A DNA stretch of 64,000 nt, from contig NZ_JAXMIH010000028.1 in assembly GCF_034366625.1 (NCBI RefSeq), positions 124,001 through 188,000 on the forward strand, in the 5' to 3' direction. A program made the position numbers and the translations under genes. Source of the stretch: Prosthecobacter sp. (lineage in GTDB: Bacteria; Verrucomicrobiota; Verrucomicrobiia; Verrucomicrobiales; Verrucomicrobiaceae). Shown here in pieces: positions 50,431 to 58,585 of this stretch. Numbering within the stretch: position 1 is the stretch's first letter; each line of letters starts with the position of its first letter. Below the pieces are notes generated by a model. That model worked only from the letters and a program-made list of their open reading frames with translations, did not search any database and had not been told where the DNA came from.

Positions 50431-51747
50431 TCAGGCTTGGTTCGCCTTCAGCACGCGCAGCATGTTTCCGCCGATCACCTGCCGGATGGTGTCGTCGCTG
50501 TGGCCGCGCATGATCATGCCGAGGGTGAAGAGCGGCCAGTTGGACCAGGCGACACTCTGCTCGGCCTCGATGGTCGTTTGATAGTCATCCTTCGGCCACA
50601 GATGCTCCCAGCGATCCGCCCTGCCGCCAGGGGCTTTCATGAGCTTGGCGCGCTGTTCTTTGTCAAAGCGCGAGGTGTAGGCCACATCGCAGCCGATGGC
50701 GGCGTGCTTGGAGCCGAACTTTTTGATGACGTGGTCGAGGTGATCCATCAGTGCGGTGATGTCGCCCTTGCCGCCGAGGAAACGTGGGATGCAGCACATG
50801 CCGACGAGGCCGTCGGTGTCGCAGATGGCCTTGATGGTATCATCCGGCTTGCCACGGAAGTGTTTGTAGAGCGAGGCGCAGGTCGTGTGACTCGCCACCA
50901 TCGGCTTCGCGGAGGCCTTGGCGGCATCGAAGGCCGTTTTCCAGCCGCTGTGCGCCACATCGACGATGACGCCGATCTTGTTCATCTCCGCGACGGCGGC
51001 ATGGCCGAAGTCGCTCAATCCGCCGTCGTGCGGCTCGCCCGCGCCATCACCAATGGGGTTCCGGCGGTTGTAGGTGGCGTGCATCATGCGTGTGCCGAGC
51101 TCATGGAAGATGCGGATGAAGCGCAGCTCATCCTTCACGCTTTCCCAGTCCATCATCAGCGGCACGCCGTTGGTGGTGAAGCACAGGCCAACATTCCCTG
51201 ACTTTTTCAAGGCCACGATTTCCTCCGCCGTGACCACTTTCGACAGCGCGGGCTTCATCAGGTCGGTGGCCTTCGTGAAATGTGCGAGACGTTTGATCAG
51301 GCGCATCGGATCGCTGCCTTCCTCGCCGGTGTTTTGGAAAATGCAGGTCACACCGGCGGCATGGAAGGCGTCGAGGAACTCCTTGCGCTCGCGCTCGTTC
51401 GTCGCGTTGCGGTTCATCGACATGGATTCGCGTATATCGGCGATCTCCGCCGCTGACGCGCCCGCTTTGATCACCTCGTTCATCGCCTCCGCATCAATGG
51501 CGCAGCGTGGCGCGAATCCGTAGCTCTCAAACACCACCGAGCCGAAATGCAGCTCCCATGCGTGCTCGATCTGCGCCTGCGTGGGCTTCAGCAGGTTGAT
51601 CGCAACCTCGCGCGGTTTGTCGATGGCCGGGTTGCCGGTGATCCAGGACTTTTTTGACTCCTGCGAGCGGACATGGATGTGAAAGCTGCTAGCGAGGGCG
51701 GCGAGCGGCAGGGTTTGCAGAAGACGGCGGCGGGAAATGTCGTTCAT
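50431..51747 (-). CDS. M19 membrane-dipeptidase-like protein with altered metal site
   Basis: 438 aa from ATG 51747. A Tat-type signal (MNDISRRRLLQTLPLAALA) shows export. The C-terminal two thirds follow renal dipeptidase (M19): HELGTRMMHATYNRRNPIGDG, VIVDVAHSGWKT and ASHTTCASLY (two zinc-ligand His), then AIGCDVAYTSRFD and IGGNMLRVL. The usual N-terminal H-x-D pair is not visible, and the bridging Glu of the EGG motif is replaced in FTTNGVPL. Zinc chemistry is therefore altered or lost. Divergent from the operon starting at 51852. Confidence 0.82.
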   Translation of the reverse strand: MNDISRRRLLQTLPLAALASSFHIHVRSQESKKSWITGNPAIDKPREVAINLLKPTQAQIEHAWELHFGSVVFESYGFAPRCAIDAEAMNEVIKAGASAAEIADIRESMSMNRNATNERERKEFLDAFHAAGVTCIFQNTGEEGSDPMRLIKRLAHFTKATDLMKPALSKVVTAEEIVALKKSGNVGLCFTTNGVPLMMDWESVKDELRFIRIFHELGTRMMHATYNRRNPIGDGAGEPHDGGLSDFGHAAVAEMNKIGVIVDVAHSGWKTAFDAAKASAKPMVASHTTCASLYKHFRGKPDDTIKAICDTDGLVGMCCIPRFLGGKGDITALMDHLDHVIKKFGSKHAAIGCDVAYTSRFDKEQRAKLMKAPGGRADRWEHLWPKDDYQTTIEAEQSVAWSNWPLFTLGMIMRGHSDDTIRQVIGGNMLRVLKANQA

Positions 51748-51851
51748 GGGTGGAACAAACGCGTTTCGCGGGCGATTCATCGCGAGGATTGCGTCTTGCA
51801 ACGCCAGTGGCGTGGTCGTAGCATCCAGCCCAGTCAACAGGAAGGATTGTC

Positions 51852-52889
51852 ATGCCTTGCTTTGCCCGCTTCTTCAAAAAGACCGTCTTTGCTTGCGGCC
51901 TGATGCTGATGATTGCTGACGTGCGCTCCGAGGCTTTGAATGCCGGATTGCAACAGCGCCTTGAAAAGGCAAACGCTGAGACGCGGCAGATGGAATCCGA
52001 GCGAAGCGAATCTGCCACCTTGCTGAGCCAAGCGGAGGCACTGCTGGCCAAGGCGCAGGCAGATGGAGATCAGGAATCCGTGCCCGTCATTCAAAAGGCC
52101 ATCACGAAGGCCCGGAATGCGATGGCGACCTGCGATGCCGGGATCACGGCGGCAAAGGGACGTATTGAGGCGCTGACCGGTGTCTTGCAGAAGGTCGAGA
52201 CCATGCCCGTGGAGCCGGTGATTCCGGCCAGCGTGGTGGATCTGCGTGCTGTGAAGGATTTCACCGTCGATCCCGCCAAGGTGAAGGGCTATGCCAGAGG
52301 AGTGAGAGAACACCTTGCGGGCAAGGAGGCTGTTGCTGTCCATGAGGAGATCAAGGCGCGGGCGGGCGGGCGGAACTCCCGCCTCGCCACGATGTCGTAT
52401 GCCGAACTCATCGCCAGTCTGGACGGGCAGGCGCAAAAAGGATTGAAGCAGGGCGTGGCGATGCGGCAGAAGGAAACCAACCAAGAACTGCGCCGGGCCT
52501 TCCAACTGCCCGAGGACAGTGATGAGGATCTGCTCGATCTCATTCTGCCGCCGGAACCGGCGAAGCCTACGCCGTTGCAACAGGCCATGCAGCAGATCAA
52601 AGAGGAAGCGTTGCGTCTGTTACACTCGTTTGATCGCGTGCAGAATGATGAGAAGGAGCGTGTTTTCGAGGCCTACCAGATGTGGAAAACTGAAACGGAA
52701 AAGCTGGTGACGCGAGTGGATCAAAAACAGCTCACCGTGAAGGAGTACGAGGATGCCTACAAGCTGCTGGACCAGCGGTTTCTCTTTTCGCTGACCATGA
52801 TCGGCAAGATCGCCACGGAGAAAGAGGCTGATGAGATCACGACCGTGTTTCCAGACAGCGCCAAATCCCGGAAAGGAGGAGCGAAATGA
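51852..52889 (+). CDS. Secreted coiled-coil protein, first gene of an uncharacterised operon
   Basis: 345 aa. Signal peptide (about 1-26, CGLMLMIADVRS). Almost entirely alpha-helical and charged: a coiled coil at about 30-110 (LQQRLEKANAETRQMESERS), a middle segment with VVDLRAVKDFTVDPAKVKG, and a helical C-terminus (about 245-340). No known domain. AGGAAGG before the start is a fair ribosome site. The stop overlaps the next start (ATGA). Probably a periplasmic structural or adaptor protein for the operon. Confidence 0.75.
   Translation: MPCFARFFKKTVFACGLMLMIADVRSEALNAGLQQRLEKANAETRQMESERSESATLLSQAEALLAKAQADGDQESVPVIQKAITKARNAMATCDAGITAAKGRIEALTGVLQKVETMPVEPVIPASVVDLRAVKDFTVDPAKVKGYARGVREHLAGKEAVAVHEEIKARAGGRNSRLATMSYAELIASLDGQAQKGLKQGVAMRQKETNQELRRAFQLPEDSDEDLLDLILPPEPAKPTPLQQAMQQIKEEALRLLHSFDRVQNDEKERVFEAYQMWKTETEKLVTRVDQKQLTVKEYEDAYKLLDQRFLFSLTMIGKIATEKEADEITTVFPDSAKSRKGGAK
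52874..52879 (+). promoter_or_regulatory. Strong Shine-Dalgarno site for the gene at 52886
   Basis: AGGAGG, six bases before ATG 52886 and inside the 3' end of the upstream gene. Good ribosome sites are rare in this window, so this one supports the chosen start and strong translation of the TPR protein. Confidence 0.75.
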
Positions 52890-54559
52890 GCCACGTCTAT
52901 CGTGTGCCCTGGCTGGTGGTGCTTGGCGCGGTGTTCGCACTGGCTCTGCCTCAGGTGCTTGGACAAAGCAGCAGCCCAGGATACAATCTCGGCTGGTGCA
53001 GCGCATGCCGGGCTTACATGCCCCTCGGACACGATTGCGTGGGATTCCGCAGAACGCCCGACACCGGCTGGTCGCGGCAGCCACCCGTGGCGGTGCCGCA
53101 GCGCAGCCAGGCCGACATCAATGCGGATCGTGCGCTCGAATGGTCCCGGCAGGCGGATCGCGACATTCGTGAATTTCAGCGCACGGGCAGTGCCAGCTCG
53201 CTGAAAAGCGCCCTGCAAAACCTTTTCAATGCCGAGGCGTTGCTGCGCCAGTGGTCGCCCAATCAGGCGGCTTACCTGAGGGTCGTGAACAAAAACATCG
53301 CCTGGTGCTACAACGAGTATGCGCGCCTTTATCATCAGGCCAGGCAATGGGACAGCGCAGAGAAGTACTTCCGCCTCGCGTGGAACTACAATCCTGATTC
53401 GGATGTTTACCGCGCCAACATCCGCATTGTGGAGGAGGCTCGTGAGACGCAGCGTGTGGCAGCACAAGTTGAGCAAGCACGCCGTCAGTCGATAGACGCC
53501 AATGACCGCGGCCAAAAGCTTGGGGAACAAGGAAACTGGGCGGAAGCAGTCAAGGCATTCGCGGAAGCGGTCCGTTTTTATCCCGGCTGGCAGAGCTACC
53601 AGAACAACCTCCAGCTCGCACAAGACAAATGGGCGCAACAACTGGCCGCTGACCAGGCGTTGCGTGCCGCCGAGGAAAAACATCGTCAGGAGGTGGCGGC
53701 GCTCGTGGAGCAATCGCGGGATTACACGCGCAAGCAGACGGATCTGCGCGATGCGGTCGTCAATGAGCGCAAGCAGCAGGCAGCGGAGCAACTCGTCGAG
53801 GTGAAGCAGCCGTTTGGCACCGACAGCTATGTGGGGTTTCAGATGCCGGCGCAGACAGGACAAGAACTCCAGACGGCCAGCGCCTACAAGCAGGCGGAGA
53901 CACTGCGGGCCATGCTCAAGGCTTCTCTGGACGCCTTTGCGCCATTTGTCGGAATGGGAGAGAAAACACCCGCCGAGGCGCTGGCGCGGCTGGGCTACAC
54001 CGCGCAGCAAGGCAGCGAGGGCATGAACGGCGGCAAATTTCTCGGCACCAGCGTGTCCGGGGAAGGTTTGAAGAAGATCACGCCGACCATGCCTAAACTC
54101 CGAGCGCAGATGGAGCAGGTGATGCCGGTGGCCGCCCGACAGATTCAAGAGCTGGCCGAAACGGTGAAAACCGTGCAGGAAACGGTGAAAAAAGTGGCGG
54201 AGGCGACGCAGATCAAAGAAACCGCGCAGCAAGAGGTGGAAAAAGCCCAGGCGAAGTTGGCGGAGATCAAGGCCATGCCCGACGACACCGAGGATGCGAA
54301 GAAAAAAAAGGCCGGCCACAGCGCCGAGGCGCAGGCGCTGCTGGCGGCCGCCACCAAGCAGGAAAAGGAGGCTGACGCGCTCATAATTCAGGCGGAGGCC
54401 GACAAGGGCAAAGCCGAGGTGGAACTCGTCAACAAGCGCAATGATCTCCAGGCAACCAAGAGCAAACTCGACACGCTCCTCGCCGGCGGTGAACTGCCGG
54501 ATGAGAAAAAGAAGACGCAAAGCGAGCCGCCACCGCCGCAACTGCCGGCCAAACCCTGA
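52886..54559 (+). CDS. Secreted TPR and coiled-coil protein
   Basis: 557 aa with signal peptide (VLGAVFALALPQVLGQ). A short N-terminal Cys/His cluster follows (WCSACRAYMPLGHDC), possibly metal-binding. TPR-like helices lie at about 70-250 (YARLYHQARQWDSAEKYFRL, GNWAEAVKAFAEAVRFYPGW). Long coiled coils cover about 260-310 and 410-540, and the protein ends in a Pro-rich tail. No enzyme motif. Coupled to the upstream coiled-coil gene by ATGA and 25 bases before the FGE-like gene, so the three likely form an envelope complex. Confidence 0.78.
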   Translation: MSHVYRVPWLVVLGAVFALALPQVLGQSSSPGYNLGWCSACRAYMPLGHDCVGFRRTPDTGWSRQPPVAVPQRSQADINADRALEWSRQADRDIREFQRTGSASSLKSALQNLFNAEALLRQWSPNQAAYLRVVNKNIAWCYNEYARLYHQARQWDSAEKYFRLAWNYNPDSDVYRANIRIVEEARETQRVAAQVEQARRQSIDANDRGQKLGEQGNWAEAVKAFAEAVRFYPGWQSYQNNLQLAQDKWAQQLAADQALRAAEEKHRQEVAALVEQSRDYTRKQTDLRDAVVNERKQQAAEQLVEVKQPFGTDSYVGFQMPAQTGQELQTASAYKQAETLRAMLKASLDAFAPFVGMGEKTPAEALARLGYTAQQGSEGMNGGKFLGTSVSGEGLKKITPTMPKLRAQMEQVMPVAARQIQELAETVKTVQETVKKVAEATQIKETAQQEVEKAQAKLAEIKAMPDDTEDAKKKKAGHSAEAQALLAAATKQEKEADALIIQAEADKGKAEVELVNKRNDLQATKSKLDTLLAGGELPDEKKKTQSEPPPPQLPAKP

Positions 54560-54584
54560 TCCCTCGGCCCCATCCTTTTTCATC

Positions 54585-56525
54585 ATGTCAGCCGCCGCCA
54601 AAATCTTGTGCCTGACCGCCTTGGGCGTCCTGCTGGCGGGCATGGGCTGGATGCTGGCCGCGCATCTCGGCCTAGTGACGACCAGTCTTTTGACGGCAGA
54701 TTTGATCGGCGTGGGCGGGCTGCTGCTGCTCGCCTGCATCCTGGTGCTGCTGCCGCGCACACGCTGGGGCAGATGGCTGACCGGCATGATGACCACGGCC
54801 ACCATGGCACTCGTCATCAGTAGCACAGGGCTGGGCACACGCTGGATCAGGGCGCAGTTGGCGGATGAATGGCAGATCGTCACGCCGCCGCTTTTTTTGG
54901 GGATGGCGGAACTTGGCAAGGCACAGACGGACTCGTATGCGCAGAAGCTGGAGAAGGAGGGCCGGCTTTATGAGGCGTTTGCGGCTTACCGCGATGAGCT
55001 GGCCTATCATCTCGCGCTGCACAGCCATGCGCAGGTGCATGTGCTTGCGCTGAAGCTGCACGCGCTCGCTGCGAAACTGGAACCACCGCCAGTGCTCCCC
55101 GCCGCGCTCGAATCCATCTTTGAGCAGGCGCGCAAACATCTCGGCGAAGCGCGGACACAGAATGATCTGAGCAAGGCGGTTCAAGATTTCCGCGACTGCG
55201 CGCAGATCGCGCCGTGGATTCCTGAAGCGTATTATTATCTCAGCGTGGCGGAGGCTGCGGCGGATGAGCTGCGCGCGGCAGAGCGGCATCTGCGAACTTA
55301 CCTGGCGATGAAGCCCGACGCAGTGAAAGCCGAGGCCGTGCGAAAATTTCAAACCGGTCTCGATCAACGCATCCATGCCATGAGAGGCTGGGAAAACAGC
55401 CTCGGCATGCGGTTCATCCCGCTGCCGGGTACCACGGTGCGGTTCAGCGTATGGGAGACGCGCGAGAAGGACTACAGCCAGTTCGTGGAGGATACCGGAC
55501 GACCGTGGGATCGAAAGACGGCCATCAACATCTACGGCTGGGAGCCTGCCACGGTGGTCAATCTGTACGACGCTGCCGCCTTTTGTTCCTGGCTGACACA
55601 AAAGGAGCGGCGTGACGGTCTCATCGGCGAACACGATTACTACCGCCTGCCGACACAGGAAGAATGGACGCTCGCCGCAGGCAAGGCATCCGGCACCTTC
55701 CCGTGGGGCGAAACATGGCCGCCACCACCCGGTGCGGGCAATTTTAGAGGAGGTGAAATCCGCGAGCGTTATGAAAAGCTCCGGGCCGCAGGGCTGGTGT
55801 CAGCCAAAACAATGACCGAGGACGGTGGCGGCATCGAAGGCTATGAGGATGCCTTTGCGACACTCGCGCCGGTCGGCAGTTTTGAACCCAATGCGCAGGG
55901 GCTTTACGACCTGGCGGGCAACGCCTGGGAATGGTGCGCGGGCACGATGGCGGATGTGGCGCTGCCGATGTTCGCTTCTGATGAGAAAAGCGCGCTGGGG
56001 TTCGCGCGCGGCGGCAGTTACAGCACCGATGACAAGGAGACTGCGGCATCACTGCACAAGAAAGTCATGCCTGCGTTTGAGTCGCTGTACGAGGACACCG
56101 GCTTCCGCTGCGTGCTGGCGCGGGATTTCACCCTGCTGAGTCTGCATGAGGTGAGTGACACGCCTGTCGAGGAGAGCTTGCCGTTGAAGGAGTTTGGCAT
56201 CAACCAACCTGGTCATGCCCGCGCCTTGCCGGTGATCATGGCTCACAACCTTCTTGGTTTGTCGATCGCAACTTCCTGGCACAGCCCGAAGATGGAAATC
56301 GAGTTTGAATCGCAGGATGAACGGCTGCGCGATCCTGCCGGCTGGCGCCAAGGACGGCACCTGATGCTCATGCTCGACGGCAAACCGGCGGATTCATTCC
56401 TCGTCACGGAACACGGGTTCCTGATTGAGGATGTGACACAACGGATCAAAATCACCTTTGCCAGCCAGGACGACCTGAACCGCGTGAAGACGCTGCTGGA
56501 GCCACGCCTGTCACCTCGCCACTGA
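54585..56525 (+). CDS. Membrane protein with formylglycine-generating-enzyme-like (SUMF1) domain
   Basis: 646 aa from ATG 54585. Three N-terminal membrane segments within about residues 1-85. A TPR-like helical section at about 100-265 (EKEGRLYEAFAAYRDEL, AYYYLSVAEAAADELRAAERHL). The FGE-type domain spans about 275-510: NSLGMRFIPLPGTTVRFSVWE, EKDYSQFVEDTG, HDYYRLPTQEEW, LYDLAGNAWEWC, RGGSY and DTGFRCVLA. The active Cys pair of true sulfatase-activating enzymes is not evident, so it is more likely a ligand-binding C-type-lectin-like module. The last 120 residues are unassigned. Confidence 0.85.
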   Translation: MSAAAKILCLTALGVLLAGMGWMLAAHLGLVTTSLLTADLIGVGGLLLLACILVLLPRTRWGRWLTGMMTTATMALVISSTGLGTRWIRAQLADEWQIVTPPLFLGMAELGKAQTDSYAQKLEKEGRLYEAFAAYRDELAYHLALHSHAQVHVLALKLHALAAKLEPPPVLPAALESIFEQARKHLGEARTQNDLSKAVQDFRDCAQIAPWIPEAYYYLSVAEAAADELRAAERHLRTYLAMKPDAVKAEAVRKFQTGLDQRIHAMRGWENSLGMRFIPLPGTTVRFSVWETREKDYSQFVEDTGRPWDRKTAINIYGWEPATVVNLYDAAAFCSWLTQKERRDGLIGEHDYYRLPTQEEWTLAAGKASGTFPWGETWPPPPGAGNFRGGEIRERYEKLRAAGLVSAKTMTEDGGGIEGYEDAFATLAPVGSFEPNAQGLYDLAGNAWEWCAGTMADVALPMFASDEKSALGFARGGSYSTDDKETAASLHKKVMPAFESLYEDTGFRCVLARDFTLLSLHEVSDTPVEESLPLKEFGINQPGHARALPVIMAHNLLGLSIATSWHSPKMEIEFESQDERLRDPAGWRQGRHLMLMLDGKPADSFLVTEHGFLIEDVTQRIKITFASQDDLNRVKTLLEPRLSPRH

Positions 56526-56531
56526 CTTCTC

Positions 56532-56945
56532 ATGACTTCCCCGCTCTTCACCATCGAACTCGACGAAATGACCGGCCTCGGTCTCATCATCGCCTGTCCG
56601 TCCCGCGTGGCTTACTCGAATCAAGTCGGCGGCTATGCCTGCCGGCATCCCGAGATCGAGGGCGTCTTCGTTCCTTTGCCAGGAAGCGCCGCTGAGAAGC
56701 TGAATGCGTACTTCACCGGCCCGAAATGGAATGGCCGCTGTTACGATGCCATCGATGAGGAGACCGCGAGCTTCATCGACTCGATTCTGCGCGAGCTGGA
56801 CCTGGGCAGCTCGCTGTGCGTAGATCGTGAAAAACTCGAAGAATCATGCGAAGCGTGGATCTGGGTCAAAATCAGCATGAACAGCCTGCTCTGGCTCGGA
56901 TTGAATGAGGGCGATGGCATCTTGACCTGGGAGAACAGTGATTGA
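56532..56945 (+). CDS. Hypothetical protein, possibly DUF6210
   Basis: 137 aa, no signal or membrane segment. The segment VAYSNQVGGYACRHPEIEGV followed by FVPLPG resembles my recollection of the DUF6210 family pattern (YSNQ.GG..C.HP..EG..VPL); this could not be checked. Starts six bases after the FGE-like gene. Function unknown; the two Cys-containing stretches and conserved Trp pairs (WIWVK, LLWLGL) suggest a compact cytosolic domain, possibly an immunity-like or adaptor protein. Confidence 0.7.
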   Translation: MTSPLFTIELDEMTGLGLIIACPSRVAYSNQVGGYACRHPEIEGVFVPLPGSAAEKLNAYFTGPKWNGRCYDAIDEETASFIDSILRELDLGSSLCVDREKLEESCEAWIWVKISMNSLLWLGLNEGDGILTWENSD

Positions 56946-56957
56946 TCCTTCCTCACC

Positions 56958-57197
56958 ATGATTCCTCTGGGACGATTTCTCGCCCGAACCGGCATGATCG
57001 CGATGCTGTTCGCGGCGGGTGCCTGGCTGGCAGCCCTGCTCGGATTTTGGGAGCAGGGCGGGCGCTGGGCGCTTTATTTGGCCGGGGGTGGCCTGCTCAT
57101 GATCATGGTTGGCATGAATCTGATTCTTCGCCGCTCGTCAGGCGTGCTTCTTCCTCCAACAAATCCAGCCGATCGTCATGAGCGCAGACCCAAATGA
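56958..57197 (+). CDS. Small two-TM membrane protein
   Basis: 79 aa with two hydrophobic helices (GMIAMLFAAGAWLAALLGF and ALYLAGGGLLMIMVGMNLIL) and a basic C-terminal tail. Twelve bases after the preceding gene and overlapping the next gene by 20 bases, so it is part of the operon. No family recognised. Confidence 0.7.
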   Translation: MIPLGRFLARTGMIAMLFAAGAWLAALLGFWEQGGRWALYLAGGGLLMIMVGMNLILRRSSGVLLPPTNPADRHERRPK

Positions 57198-57936
57198 CCT
57201 AGGCGACGACAGCGTGCTCTTTGAGTGCCGGACCTGTCACGAGGAGCCATGCGCACCGCGCCTGGATGATCTGTCTTCCTGGGCGCGCCTGTGCGGTTAC
57301 GACACCAGTTGCATTCATCTCTGCCAGGAGCTGAATGAGCGGGCGCTGGAGACGATCCAGATCAATCCCAAGCTCATCGCGGACCATCAGTTCTTCGATT
57401 TCGCACCGGAGGCCGGGAAAAGCTACATCGCATGCGTGCGGCATCCCTTCATCGCCAGACCGGGCGAACCGTTCTGGTTTCTGCATCTGCCGCCGTTTAC
57501 GCTGCTGAATGGCTGGGAGGAAAACCCGGAGGAAATTTTTTACAGCCGCCTCGTGCATGGAGTGTTCGACCGCGTGTTGCATCGCACCAAGGAGTTCGCG
57601 CTAATCGTCGTCACCGTGCAGGAGATGCTGTCCGTCTCCACCATCCACGAGCACTTCCCCGAAACGACGGATGAAAAAATCTACGCCATGTTTGACGAGG
57701 AATTCGCCCGTCGCGCGGCCTGGGTGCGCTATTTGAATTATGTGTACGTCTATTGGAACCTCGAAAGCGATGTTGGTGTCTGGTGGTTGTTCCGCCAGGA
57801 CCAGCCGCTCGCCCACGAGCCGGCCCGCCTGGTGCTGCAAGGCCACTGGGGCTGGCATGACGCGCTCATCTGGGCCGGGAATCACCGCCTTTCCACCGCC
57901 GAGGCCGCGCACCTGCACTCCTTCATGCTGCGATGA
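57178..57936 (+). CDS. Hypothetical protein, last gene of the operon
   Basis: 252 aa. N-terminal Cys-rich stretch (FECRTCHEEPC, then CGYDTSCIHLC) could bind zinc. The remainder is a mixed fold rich in aromatic residues (FWFLHLPPFTLLNGWEENPE, YLNYVYVYWNLESDVGVWWL, GHWGWHDALIWAGNHRLS). Not recognised. The start lies inside the preceding gene, pointing to coupling. It is convergent with the TPR gene at 57970. Confidence 0.7.
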   Translation: MSADPNDLGDDSVLFECRTCHEEPCAPRLDDLSSWARLCGYDTSCIHLCQELNERALETIQINPKLIADHQFFDFAPEAGKSYIACVRHPFIARPGEPFWFLHLPPFTLLNGWEENPEEIFYSRLVHGVFDRVLHRTKEFALIVVTVQEMLSVSTIHEHFPETTDEKIYAMFDEEFARRAAWVRYLNYVYVYWNLESDVGVWWLFRQDQPLAHEPARLVLQGHWGWHDALIWAGNHRLSTAEAAHLHSFMLR

Positions 57937-57969
57937 AAAGGAACGCCGGATTCATCCGTGCGCGCACGC

Positions 57970-58551
57970 TCACTCGCTGACTTCGGCATCCGCGTCGCCG
58001 TCTTTGTGCTCCTCCAGCTTCTGCTGGATGATCAGCAGTTGCTCCCGCAGCGGTGCCAGTTCCTCCCAGTTCAGCGCCATGTACAGGTAGGTCCGCTCAT
58101 ACTTGCCGTTCTCCAGCGTGAATAACTCCGCCAGCACCCACTCCGCCTCCTCATGCTTCTGCAGCGCGCCCAACGTGACCGCCAGCTTGAACAGCAGCGC
58201 CGGATGCTGCGGATGTACCTTCAAAATCTCCAGCATGCGCTCATGCGCCTCCGTGAAACGGCCGGAAAACAACAGCGCGGCGTTCAGACGCAGCCAGTGG
58301 CCGATTTCATCCGGCTCATAAAGAATCAGCACCTCCATGTAGCGGACCATCGCCTCGTGATTGCCGGACACCTCCCAGACGTCCGCATAGGCCTTCAAGA
58401 CCTCCGGCCGCTTCCGGCTTTTTTCACTGGTGATCTTGTCGAGCTCCGCCCTGGCCTGCTGCCAGTCGCGCAACGTCAGCCATCCATCCGCAGCTTCGAC
58501 ACGACGCTCGAACGGCCACTCGTCATCCCGTGGATCGTCATCTTTGTTCAT
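57970..58551 (-). CDS. TPR-like repeat protein
   Basis: 193 aa, cytosolic. Two or three TPR-like units: PEVLKAYADVWEVSGNHEAM, NAALLFSGRFTEAHERMLEI, and FKLAVTLGALQKHEEAEWVL. It ends in a coiled coil with an acidic tail. It follows ftsZ by 34 bases on the same strand and may be carried on the division transcript. A scaffold or chaperone-like role is possible but nothing ties it to division directly. Confidence 0.78.
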   Translation of the reverse strand: MNKDDDPRDDEWPFERRVEAADGWLTLRDWQQARAELDKITSEKSRKRPEVLKAYADVWEVSGNHEAMVRYMEVLILYEPDEIGHWLRLNAALLFSGRFTEAHERMLEILKVHPQHPALLFKLAVTLGALQKHEEAEWVLAELFTLENGKYERTYLYMALNWEELAPLREQLLIIQQKLEEHKDGDADAEVSE

Positions 58552-58585
58552 CTGAAATGGCCGATGTAACGGCGCCGTTCCCGAC

